Assembly: GCA_902459845.2 (NCBI GenBank) | Contig: CABPSV020000347.1 | Coordinates: forward strand, 2,116-18,519 | Direction: 5' to 3' | Source: Hepatocystis sp. ex Piliocolobus tephrosceles | Taxonomy: Eukaryota; Apicomplexa; Aconoidasida; Haemosporida; Plasmodiidae | Length of the DNA stretch: 16,404 nt | Part shown: piece after piece, positions 9,101-16,404 of the stretch | How the letters are laid out: the number at the start of each line of letters is the position of its first letter | Numbering within the stretch: position 1 is the stretch's first letter | Notes under the pieces: generated by a model | What the model was told of the DNA's origin: nothing | Seen by the model: only the letters and a program-made list of their open reading frames with translations | Databases searched by the model: none | Program-made: the position numbers and the translations under genes

Positions 9101-11246
9101 AATAACTACACTTTAATATATTACTAAAATCATATTTAACAAATTCAATGTTATTTTTATGTACTTTTGTAACATCTGATTTTACCATTCCTTTAATTAT
9201 TTTGTTTTTTTTACCCCAGTAATTAGTAGCACTTATTATTCCATAACTGTTTTCTTTTTTTAAACTATGACACACACACACTATTCTGTTATTAAAGCTG
9301 TTGTCACCACCATTGCTACTACTGTTGTGACAATTTCTGTCATTACTTCTAAACAAATTATTCCCTCTTTTTATACTCGCATTTAAAAAATAATAATCAA
9401 AATCAATATATAAGTAAACACATTTATTGGGACTTTTACTAGTTTTTATGTCATGAAAATTAAAAAATATTTTATTTATATACGACCAATTTCCAAGCAC
9501 ATACAATCTCGAATTATATAAGTAATCTTTTATCGTTTTTATTAATTCGTTTGATGATGTTTCTTTTATTTCTTCGGATAACTTCCCTCTATCTGATTTT
9601 AGTTTCTCGTCATAATTTTGTTGCTGTTGATGTTGTTGTTGTGTATCTATATTGGTTTCGTTTGTTTTTTCCAATACATTATCAGTAGTATTACCCAATA
9701 CATTGCCAACTGTATTTTCCACTACATCCCTAGTTATATTTTTTTCTATTATCTTTTTACCAAAACGGTGAACCATATAGGATTTTAATACTGTATCAAA
9801 AAAAAAATGAACCATATCATTTTCCCATACATTTTTAATATGTATATTTATTTTACTTGAATTTTTAAGCCATTTAATTTCATTCATATTAAAATAATTA
9901 CGTATTTTATATTTTTGTAAAAAGGGTTCACATGTATCCTTATTAATAAATAAATCGGATTGAATATTAGGAAAAGAGTTTTGTTTTAATTCTTTATCAA
10001 TATAGTATTTATATAATTTTTTAAAATATTCACTTGAATTAGATAGTATATATTTTTTTACATTTATATAACTCATATTCATATTTAATATGTTAACCTG
10101 TTCGTTATTATTTATTTTAGTGTTAATAGGCTTAATAATTTTAATAGTACTATTAGAATTTAAATTTGAATTTTTATTTTTTTTTATATTATGTTCTCTT
10201 TTATCACAATCATTAAACATATTTAACCTTTTCTTTTTTCTATTGTTAAAAGAAAAATAATCAGTTATTAATCGACTATTTTCACGCAATATAGGTGGTA
10301 AATAAGATTGTTCAGATAAGCGCTTACCCCTATATACACAATCAAATATATATTTATCTACTACAATAAAAATCTTATTTTTTTTTAATGATTTTTTATA
10401 ATCCATATATTTTTTCGATCCTAATGCCATATTATTACTAATAATGTGTGTTACTTTATTTGTTAAAGCATTGTGTAAAATACCTCCATTTTGAACTATT
10501 AATATTTCTAATTCTTCTTTTTTATTAATATAAGTAGCTTGTACTGGTTTTTCAAATGAATTTATGTTTTTATGTACATTCATAAAATTATCAAATTTGT
10601 TGTATGAGTTATTAATACCGTTAATATCTTTTATATAATTTGTATTCCTATCATCTATTATGCTTTTATAGCTTCTTTGTGTAGACATAAAATTGTTACT
10701 CTTATTATAATACTCATGGTACATACCATCATTATTATATAAAGTTGAGTTAAATGAGTAGAAATTACTTTTTGTCGGTGTGCGATACATATCTGTTACA
10801 GTACTGGAATAATGCTTATGTATTTGTTCATAGTTATCTTGCTCATTTGCATTAACTGAAACATATTTGCTTACTTCATTATACGGATCCAAAGTTACAC
10901 TACCATCAAAACTATTTAAATGTTTATTATATTCATTATATTCATTAGGATATTTAATTTGAGTTTTACATTCATATGGAAATGGTGTTTGTTCAATAGT
11001 GTTATTCACATGTTCATATGAACTATATAACGGAAAGAGACTTACAAAATCATCAATATAAAAATTACAATTCTTAAATAATAATGTTTTGTTTTCTGAT
11101 TTTTTACGACTTTCTTCTATTTCTGCATGATATTTTTTATTGTATGATAGACATATTTTTTCTTCTTTATTGCGCATGTATTCAATAATATCTCTTTCGG
11201 TTCCATATTCTACATCCATTATGAATATGTATAAAATTAATAACAA
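6135..11246 (-). CDS. REV1: REV1-like translesion DNA polymerase (Y family, deoxycytidyl transferase)
   Basis: REV1 inserts dCMP opposite damaged or abasic template sites in the nucleus and recruits other translesion polymerases. Domains in order: a BRCT fold, with strand 1 at about 56-68 (LFKNCNFYIDDFV) and the rest at about 240-320 (GG at 254-255, VTHIIS at 265-270); the Rev1 N-digit NSRLYVLGNW at 578-587, whose Arg580 matches the arginine that pairs with incoming dCTP; palm motif YIDFDYYF at 613-620 (Asp615) and SIDEC at 732-736 (Asp734, Glu735); VSIGISDDLILAK at 767-779; little finger at about 1080-1190, containing SVNYGVRF-like and LEDLRGVQI segments; and a helical C-terminal domain at about 1600-1703. 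Asn-rich inserts separate the domains, giving 1703 residues against about 1000-1250 in yeast and human. PIP-like motifs occur at 324-331 and 1205-1212, and CxxC pairs near 1535 and 1589. Met10 (11217-11219) is a plausible alternative start. Thumb motifs at about 800-970 are hard to recognise. Confidence 0.93.
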   Translation of the reverse strand: MLLILYIFIMDVEYGTERDIIEYMRNKEEKICLSYNKKYHAEIEESRKKSENKTLLFKNCNFYIDDFVSLFPLYSSYEHVNNTIEQTPFPYECKTQIKYPNEYNEYNKHLNSFDGSVTLDPYNEVSKYVSVNANEQDNYEQIHKHYSSTVTDMYRTPTKSNFYSFNSTLYNNDGMYHEYYNKSNNFMSTQRSYKSIIDDRNTNYIKDINGINNSYNKFDNFMNVHKNINSFEKPVQATYINKKEELEILIVQNGGILHNALTNKVTHIISNNMALGSKKYMDYKKSLKKNKIFIVVDKYIFDCVYRGKRLSEQSYLPPILRENSRLITDYFSFNNRKKKRLNMFNDCDKREHNIKKNKNSNLNSNSTIKIIKPINTKINNNEQVNILNMNMSYINVKKYILSNSSEYFKKLYKYYIDKELKQNSFPNIQSDLFINKDTCEPFLQKYKIRNYFNMNEIKWLKNSSKINIHIKNVWENDMVHFFFDTVLKSYMVHRFGKKIIEKNITRDVVENTVGNVLGNTTDNVLEKTNETNIDTQQQHQQQQNYDEKLKSDRGKLSEEIKETSSNELIKTIKDYLYNSRLYVLGNWSYINKIFFNFHDIKTSKSPNKCVYLYIDFDYYFLNASIKRGNNLFRSNDRNCHNSSSNGGDNSFNNRIVCVCHSLKKENSYGIISATNYWGKKNKIIKGMVKSDVTKVHKNNIEFVKYDFSNILKCSYLFLLILINYSKYVRVISIDECILQLFYEKETDINIIANKICDDIYSLTNLVVSIGISDDLILAKHALKYCKKRYIFFDFYHHFKIFIRRKLCSHRHMKEIYMDTSELKQKCVRGSGESTSSNSCNGNSCNSNIIYELNSSEINVEQLFNEYMLFEEKRGHSSINPNGTPNNMPNNTPSDMLNNTTNNMGQTNKDVTNDLSFEDKYFLNGIEDKKEEKEIEILFDKFIKIHKEKKKMENILNTYYEDVTPQQVSKYFYFYKKNYYHLNILNKLNYMDGGTFINLNIYCYMKSSDNMFLSSMQIGTGVDGVPAPVSDDKQHTANGWGTINKDNNQNDNQDDNIYANTYVDKDTKVTMRTQNEGNEKKSINISVNYGVRFSNINDFYFLIYFMTKQLYIRLKIKKWKTKCLSVFFFIREKNENINPTKFLGRGKVYRVGSKIKLNSYTNCFFIYFFKIIYEFSALSSKLEDLRGVQIVCSDMIHDETYYPVGKKSILHYFRASADTNINKSINTSINTSINTSINKSINKSINKSINTSINTSINTSINKSINKSINTSINTSINKSINKSINKSINTSINTSINKSINKSINKSINTSINKSINKSINKSINTNTSTRINTSINTNTNVNRKTQGECTRAVRSEKSVETEHIHLPCNSKNIIVNKIAQIENKPNQKKLSQCDKPKITSDVVNYKSNIKKVYKKREKKQSTNSNKLSVNKKMYVNNLKKIAKINVTQNYKILHFFPNILIKRQTNDPKNGTKNGTKNGTKNGTKNDNNDTNNNSLSKNKVKTNMYDSIFNLKIKNEKEMLEEGEENEENRYILNNCYLCYQQICNSATGTGTGCCNDIGIVSKIDSNATTEKISDSTSVCKQNNSNGLFCYACICKDLHQFNKKNDILSLYIYIKKIIYAYINYFNNIFCDNKCNNNCDSQYYLQKFICYILDNICNELHDKRLIDILHIFLTNFKHVWCLDKKPFPSIFQTIFIKYNVCV
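6787..6838 (-). repeat. 12-bp coding repeat (NGTK) in the REV1 tail region
   Basis: About four and a half near-identical 12-bp units encode repeated Asn-Gly-Thr-Lys at about residues 1470-1487, within the low-complexity linker between the little finger and the cysteine-rich C-terminal part. Confidence 0.85.
7253..7588 (-). repeat. 12-bp coding minisatellite (NKSI/NTSI), about 26 core units, in REV1
   Basis: The unit encodes Asn-Lys-Ser-Ile or Asn-Thr-Ser-Ile; the two versions differ by one base (AAG versus ACG in the second codon). The array starts at about residue 1220, just after the little finger domain, and runs about 110 residues. Because the unit has no stop in any plus-strand frame, it produces three long overlapping antisense open frames at about 7093-7714, which are not genes. 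Confidence 0.93.
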
Positions 11247-11349
11247 AGGTTAATAACTTATTCGTACATATAATATATTTTATATGTGTGTTTGGTACAT
11301 TATTTACATATAAAGGATATAAAAATAGAAAAAAGCAGAACAAAAAAAA

Positions 11350-11350
<1 letters not shown>

Positions 11351-11384
<34 letters not shown>
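11351..11384. repeat. Poly(A) tract of about 34 bp upstream of REV1
   Basis: A pure A-run on the plus strand lies about 105 bp upstream of the REV1 start codon. Poly(dA:dT) tracts of this kind disfavour nucleosomes and are typical of Plasmodium promoter regions; a regulatory role here is inference. Confidence 0.85.
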
Positions 11385-11386
<2 letters not shown>

Positions 11387-11516
11387 AAAAAATGAAATAA
11401 GTCAAAAGTATTGTATGGACGGACTTTTCCTCTAGCTTGCCTTATAGTAATACATTATGCTTCCAAAAACAGATATGCAATGTTTTTTATTACCACATTT
11501 AAAAAAACAGTGAATA

Positions 11517-11636
11517 AATAAACGGGCGAGTAAACGGACGAATAAACGGGCGAGTAAACGGACGAATAAACGGGCGAGTAAACGGACGAATAAACGGGCG
11601 AATAAACGGGCGAATAAACGGGCGAATAAACGAACA
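11517..11636. repeat. 12-bp GC-richer minisatellite with alternating unit types
   Basis: Ten 12-bp units are read as type A (AATAAACGGGCG) and type B (AGTAAACGGACG). The order is ABABAB, then three further A units, then one diverged unit (AATAAACGAACA). Type A is half G+C, which stands out in this AT-rich DNA. It lies about 270-390 bp upstream of the REV1 start. The minus-strand open frames through it are repeat artefacts. Confidence 0.93.
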
Positions 11637-11710
11637 TAAATAAATAAATGGATTAATAAATAAGTGGGTTAGTAAATAAACCAATAAATAAAATAAAATA
11701 AAGCTCTTTG

Positions 11711-11770
11711 CAGGAGCATTGTTGGCTTTACAGGAGCATTGTTGGCTTTACAGGAGCATGGTTGGCTATT
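11711..11770. repeat. 20-bp tandem triplicate
   Basis: Copies one and two (11711-11730 and 11731-11750) are identical, with the sequence CAGGAGCATTGTTGGCTTTA. The third (11751-11770) differs at a few bases. The unit has about 45% G+C, well above its surroundings. Confidence 0.92.
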
Positions 11771-12785
11771 GGGTAGACAGTCAAAATTGTATGACATTTA
11801 ATAAAATTGGTATGTATTTATGTATACACAAAGTATTAATTATAATAACAACGGTAAAAAAAAAAAAAAAAAAAAAGGCATGCTGCCAATCAACTAATTG
11901 TGCTTACTCATTGTATATTATTTCTCAAAACTTTTAAATATATTTTTTAAATGTTAAATGATCAAGTTTATACAAAACATATAAACAATTTTAAAAAAAT
12001 TATTATCTGTTTTAATCCTCCAGACATGTATAAAAAAAATAAATTAATAAAAATAAGATAAATTTGGCTCGAATCAAATTAAAATTAAGTAAGGCAGTTG
12101 AAAGGGGGCACAACAAATTAAAAAGGAAATAAATTAAAATATAAAAAAAAAAAAAAAAAAATTGCGTTTACATCCGTGTAAATACAGTCATATCATTTAC
12201 GCATTAATTCCTACATTTTTAATTACATTGGTTACTTTCTTTTATTTTTTTTTAATATAAAGCCTGCAACTAATACATGTATTGATTATAATTGTACTAT
12301 TATATATACGAATTATTAAACTATCGAATTAAATTCATAAAAGTAAGAATTTATTCATAATATAATGCATTATATTGCAGTAACTCAAAAAAAAAAAAAA
12401 AAAAAATGCATTCATACGCAATGGTCATTCTTAAATTTCTAACAAATTGTAAAAAAAGTGAAAAAAGTAAAAAATATGAAAAATGTGAAAAAAGTGAGAA
12501 AAGAAGAAACGACAAAATGACAAAACAGTAAAAAGATAGATAATTATTAAAAATGGGTAAAAAAAGGAATGCTTATTTTTTTTTTTTTACCAAGTTGTTC
12601 AAAGCTATAAATTTTTTCATTTCTTTCTATTTTGTATATATATATTAGTTTATTTAAATCCTTATAAATAACAGCACATATATGAAACATTCTTAACACA
12701 ATGAACATTTTATGAAGTACAGAACTTTAAATAAAATAAAAGTTTCAAATAGTGTAAAAAAAAAAAAAAGAAATAAGTAAATAAT

Positions 12786-12873
12786 ATATAATATGTATAT
12801 ATACATATATATTCATATTTATATACATATACATATATATTCATATACATATACATATATATCATATACATAT

Positions 12874-12910
<37 letters not shown>

Positions 12911-12926
12911 TAGATAGATAGATAGA
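12786..12926. repeat. TATA/CATA/GATA simple-repeat cluster
   Basis: A run of TATACATA-type units passes into a pure (TA)n stretch near 12882-12908 and ends in four to five GATA units (about 12908-12926). It lies about 550-690 bp upstream of the YKT6 start codon. Confidence 0.85.
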
Positions 12927-13135
12927 AAATAGGAAAAGTTGACTAGGTAATAGAAAAAGATGCATAGTTTATTTTTTTTTTATTGTTAAACTTATTGTAA
13001 AAAATAGTAAATTACTATAATACTATACATTTCTATTTATTTGTTTTTAAAAGATTAGTCTGTTTTTCACTTTTTTTTTTTATAAATTATATAACATTTG
13101 TTTATTTTTACATAGTTCCTATATATTACATACAC

Positions 13136-13136
<1 letters not shown>

Positions 13137-13170
<34 letters not shown>
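13137..13170. repeat. (TA)n microsatellite upstream of YKT6
   Basis: An uninterrupted TA run of about 34 bp lies roughly 300 bp before the YKT6 start codon. It is typical of Plasmodium non-coding DNA. Confidence 0.85.
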
Positions 13171-13176
<6 letters not shown>

Positions 13177-13472
13177 GTACATATTCAGATTATTTGTATT
13201 TTATACTACTTTTTAAATGTTTTTTTTACTCGTTTAAAACAATTCACACGTCTTAATTTTAACTATTTGTTGTTTACATGTTAAGTTTTATTTATATATA
13301 ATATACACATACATTTTTTATTTAAAAAAAATATATTGTTACAGTTTTTTTTTTTTTTTTTTATAAATATATAATAAATACAATTCTGGCTAGTTTTCAT
13401 GTTTTAGTAATATTGGTTCTATTCATATTTTTATCATTTCTATCGCTTTTACCATTTTGTGACTTGTTAAAT

Positions 13473-15303
13473 ATGAAACTACTAGCAATAGTTTTAACAC
13501 GACAATCTGATGATGTTGTTTTTCTTTGCTCGGCGATAGACTTAAATTCGTTAGTATACAATAAAAAATAAAAAAATAAGCAAATATTAAAATTGTGAAA
13601 TTGCGCAAAATAAAAAAAAAAAAAAGAAACGTTGTGCCACTATATCATTATAGTCAACTGAAATAATTTTTTAAAAAATGTGTATGGTAGTTAACACCTA
13701 TATCATTTTTTTATAATACTTAGCTCTCTTTTTATTTTATTTTTTTTTTTTTTTTGTATAAAGTAAGATGTACACGTAAACACATAAATGAATACACATA
13801 CAACATATGTATGTATATATATATATGTATCACTTTTATTTGATATTCTTTTTATTAGATATTCTTATATAAAAAAAAAGGCATTAAAAGAAGCTATGCT
13901 TTTTATTGCTAGAACTGTTCCTTCAAGGGTTTGCAAAAATAACAACTTTATTTATTTTGTACTTTGCTCTCCTTTCTCTTTTTTTTTTTTCTCATCCATT
14001 TTATTACTATTACTACTGTTACTATAATTACAACTAATATGTATGTTGTTACTAGTATTACACCTGTTAAACATTAGTACTATTGTTATTATTATTTTTA
14101 CTTTATTTATTTATTTATTTATTTATTTTTTTTTTTTTTTTTTTTTTTAACTTTTTCACTCTAATTAGATAGAGTATAACACAAAAGAAATAATAACACA
14201 CGAAAATAATGCAGTTTTTGCATTTAAATATCCTGATAACCTATGTCCGGTTGTTATAGCAACCGATAATTATCCTGAACGGTATTTTTATTTTACTTAT
14301 TTTGATTGTGTTTATTACCTACTATTTTTTTTATTACCTACCATTTTTTTTATCACCTACCATTTTTTTTATCACCTACCATTTTTTTTATCACCTACCA
14401 TTTTTTTTATCACCTACCATTTTTTTTATCACCTACCATTTTTTTTATCACCTACCATTTTTTTTATCACCTACCATTTTTTTTATCACCTACCATTTTT
14501 TTTATCACCTACCATTTTTTTTTTTTTTTTTTATTTTTTTTTTTTTTTCAGAGTAGCTTTTTATATGATCAATGAAATATACACTAATTTCACGCATACT
14601 ATACCTATGAACGAATGGTCAGAAGTAAAACAAGACAACATAATAAATTTTAACTTAAATTCGTTTTTGGAAAAATATATGGTAAGGTGTTTAAGATTAA
14701 CTGTATCACGAAATGTGTACTGATTTATATTACATTTATAAAGTTTATTAGAAAATTGTTATTATGGTGTATGTATCAGCACTATATATTGTCCATATAT
14801 ATGTTTATATACTTCCATTTGCCCCCGTTTTTTTTTTTTGTTTATTTTTAATTTTGGTTTTTTTTTTTTTTTTTCATTCATAGGATCCTTTGACATATGA
14901 TGCCATAGCTCAGACAAATATAAAAATTAATGAAAGCATGGTAAATAAAAAAAAAAAAAAAAATAAATAAAATAAAATAAAATAATAATATAATAATAAA
15001 TAATTAATTATATACTAACTTATATAATATTCATAATGAATAAACGCATTAGTTGTGTCTATAAATGATAAAAAAAAAAAAAAAAAAAAGAGTGTATACA
15101 CTTATGTTTTATTTTTACAATGTCTTTTAAACTGCATTTGATACATTTTTTTTTTGTTGTTGTTGTTGTTTTTTTGTTACAATTTAAGGAAAATGTCAGA
15201 GTAACTATGGATACGCTAATCCGGAATAAAGAAAATTTAGACGTTTTAGTTGATAAAAGTAAAGATCTGTCGAGTAAGTATTAATTGTTTTTACTAATTT
15301 ATT

Positions 15304-15338
<35 letters not shown>

Positions 15339-15645
15339 ATATAGGAATATACCATTATAATACTTATACACATGACGTTATATTTTTACATTTTATTTAT
15401 GCGGTTATCTATGTAAAGAAGTGTTTTTTTTTTTTAGAATATTTATACAACGCAGTGGTTATTTTATGCATATATTTTTGTTATATATCCCTTTTATATA
15501 TTTTTTTTATATATCCTTTTTTTATTATTATTTTATTTTATTTTATTTTAATTTTATTTTTTTTTTTTTTCCTTTAGCTACTACGAAGCAATTGTTTAAA
15601 CAAAGCAGAAAACTTAAAAGAAAATCATGCTGTAGGCTGATGTGA
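13473..15645 (+). CDS. YKT6: Prenylated R-SNARE YKT6 (seven exons)
   Basis: YKT6 is a soluble R-SNARE that joins SNARE complexes at ER, Golgi and endosomal or vacuolar membranes and attaches by C-terminal lipids. Exons read by eye: 13473-13549, 13859-13928, 14169-14281, 14552-14681, 14884-14940, 15189-15273 and 15578-15645. All six introns are GT...AG with T-rich acceptors, and the exons join in one frame to 199 residues plus TGA, matching yeast (200) and human (198). Residues 1 to about 130 form the longin domain: MKLLAIVLTR at the start, LFIARTVPSR at 42-51, and DNYPERVAFYMINEIYTNF spanning the exon 3-4 junction. Exons 5-7 carry the SNARE motif, with zero-layer Arg161 in LIRNKENLD. The tail SCCRLM holds Cys195 (expected palmitoylation) and the CaaX Cys196 (expected farnesylation, since X is Met). 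The least certain point is the exon 2 donor: extending it to 13958 stays in frame and adds 10 residues, but breaks the length match with the family. Confidence 0.93.
14322..14519 (+). repeat. 19-bp minisatellite in YKT6 intron 3
   Basis: About ten copies of a 19-bp unit (CCA, eight T, then ATCACCTA) run from about 14341 to the long T-run just before the acceptor AG at 14550-14551; one diverged copy precedes them. The array fills most of the 270-bp intron and is pyrimidine-rich on the transcribed sense strand. Open frames through it, rich in Phe, Tyr and His, are artefacts. Confidence 0.93.
15306..15334. repeat. (TA)n run in YKT6 intron 6
   Basis: A pure TA run of about 29 bp lies shortly after the exon 6 donor at 15274. 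It is non-coding and typical of Plasmodium introns. Confidence 0.8.
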
Positions 15646-15688
15646 TTAATTTTTAATCAAACCCATCTCATGTACACTTATACATAAA

Positions 15689-15797
15689 TTTGCATATACA
15701 TACATTTGCATATACATACATTTGCATATACATACATTTGCATATACATACATTTGCATATACATACATTCGCATATACATACATTTGCATATACAT
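15689..15797 (+). repeat. 16-bp minisatellite in the YKT6 downstream region
   Basis: Six full copies and one partial copy of TTTGCATATACATACA begin at 15689, 15705, 15721, 15737, 15753, 15769 (one T-to-C change) and 15785. The array starts 43 bp after the stop codon and is probably transcribed as part of the 3' untranslated region. Confidence 0.93.
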
Positions 15798-16182
15798 GTG
15801 TTTGTTAATTACTTTATCTCTCTTAGTTTTACTTAACTCTAAATTTGATAACTGTTTTGCTTATAAATATGCCTAATCATTTGCTTACCAAATTGTCTAA
15901 TCATGTGTTTATTTCATTACTTATGTTATCATTTTATTTTATTTTATTTTTTTTTTTTGTTAAAATGTTAAGCCAGACATTTTCATATTTATCACAATAT
16001 ACTTTCACAATCCTTATCTTGATACTTTAATATTGAATAGCAAAAACATAAATTTTAAGTTTATAATAATATATATATATATATATTTTTTTTTTATCAC
16101 CTAAATAAATATGGGCAATACGCTAGTGTGATTTACTTGAAAAAAAAAAAGAAAAAAAAAAAACTTTTATTAACATCGTTAC

Positions 16183-16183
<1 letters not shown>

Positions 16184-16276
<93 letters not shown>

Positions 16277-16289
16277 TTTTTCTTTTTTT

Positions 16290-16330
<41 letters not shown>
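16184..16330. repeat. Interrupted poly(T) tract of about 147 bp
   Basis: Only about six of 147 bases are not T (a GC pair near 16217, one A at 16245, and three single C). Reading it as protein gives polyphenylalanine or polylysine, which is not a credible gene. Confidence 0.93.
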
Positions 16331-16331
<1 letters not shown>

Positions 16332-16404
16332 TTACATGTATATTTATTTTAAAATCTTCATCGTTTTCTATCATTTTTTTTAATTTAGAACGGTTAGCCT
16401 AAAT

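Larger units (their letters stand above)
11247..13472. promoter_or_regulatory. Divergent intergenic region between REV1 and YKT6 (putative bidirectional promoter)
   Basis: REV1 reads left and YKT6 reads right, so both promoters should lie in this 2.2 kb. I see a 34-bp A tract (11351-11384), a GC-richer 12-bp minisatellite (11517-11636), a 20-bp triplicate (11711-11770), A-runs near 11857-11876, 12144-12162 and 12388-12406, TA/CATA/GATA runs (12786-12926 and 13137-13170) and a T-run near 13346-13362. No protein or RNA gene is supported. The promoter role is inferred from gene orientation only; no specific factor site is claimed. Confidence 0.5.
15646..16404. other. Downstream flank of YKT6
   Basis: This stretch follows the YKT6 stop codon and should include its 3' untranslated region. 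It holds a 16-bp minisatellite (15689-15797), a TA run near 16067-16086, an A-rich patch (16140-16163) and a very long T tract (16184-16330). The last 70 bases show no clear gene. A small minus-strand ATG frame from 16374 runs into the T tract and stops after about 43 codons. Confidence 0.6.

Noticed and set aside
11455..11684. Two minus-strand open frames with SPVY-type and RPFI-type repeats.
   Set aside because: They are translations of the 12-bp non-coding minisatellite; both alternative frames are equally open and neither has flanking coding-like sequence.
13423..13608. Minus-strand open frame of 61 codons.
   Set aside because: It is antisense to YKT6 exon 1, which has clear homology on the plus strand.
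14302..14575. Two plus-strand open frames rich in Phe, Tyr, His and Leu.
   Set aside because: They arise from the 19-bp repeat within YKT6 intron 3 and cross its acceptor site in the wrong context.
16128..16374. Polyphenylalanine open frame on plus and a 43-codon ATG frame on minus starting at 16374.
   Set aside because: Both depend on the T tract. The minus frame hits a TAA at 16243-16245 and is mostly lysine; it could be the edge of something outside the window, but nothing supports that.
1..16404. Search by eye for tRNA, rRNA, transposon ends and virus-like genes.
   Set aside because: No cloverleaf-like GC-rich block, conserved rRNA stretch, terminal inverted repeats or transposase/polymerase of mobile elements was seen.

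Overview
The window looks like nuclear DNA of a malaria parasite (genus Plasmodium). It is very AT-rich, with long poly(A)/poly(T) and TA tracts between genes. The proteins are rich in Asn, Lys and Ile and are interrupted by low-complexity repeats, and one gene has several short T-rich introns. The exact species cannot be fixed from the sequence alone. The moderate AT bias and the many perfect minisatellites would fit the P. malariae/P. ovale type, but this is only a guess.

There are three genes. (1) On the minus strand, 594-4739 encodes a 1381-residue selenophosphate synthetase (SelD) fused behind an N-terminal FAD/NAD(P)H-oxidoreductase-like domain. (2) On the minus strand, 6135-11246 encodes a 1703-residue REV1-type translesion DNA polymerase: BRCT domain, Rev1 N-digit with the templating arginine, Y-family palm, little finger and a probable Rev1 C-terminal domain. 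(3) On the plus strand, 13473-15645 is a seven-exon gene, assembled by eye, for the prenylated R-SNARE YKT6. It encodes 199 residues, and its exons were too short to stand out as open frames. SelD and REV1 lie head to tail; REV1 and YKT6 are divergent across about 2.2 kb.

The three genes do unrelated housekeeping jobs: selenium donor synthesis for selenoproteins, mutagenic lesion bypass, and vesicle fusion. There is no sign of an operon-like or mobile system. I found no rRNA, tRNA, CRISPR array or transposon.

The unusual content is within the genes and in the repeats. Low-complexity insertions split conserved domains: about 170 residues inside the REV1 BRCT and about 115 residues inside the SelD C-terminal domain. 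REV1 carries two PCNA-binding-like (PIP) motifs that classical Rev1 is not known for, one followed by a basic NLS-like patch. Its C-terminal part has a CxxC/CxxC cluster. At least eight perfect or near-perfect minisatellites (12, 15, 16, 19, 20 and 21 bp units) lie in coding sequence, in an intron, in a downstream flank and in the divergent promoter region.
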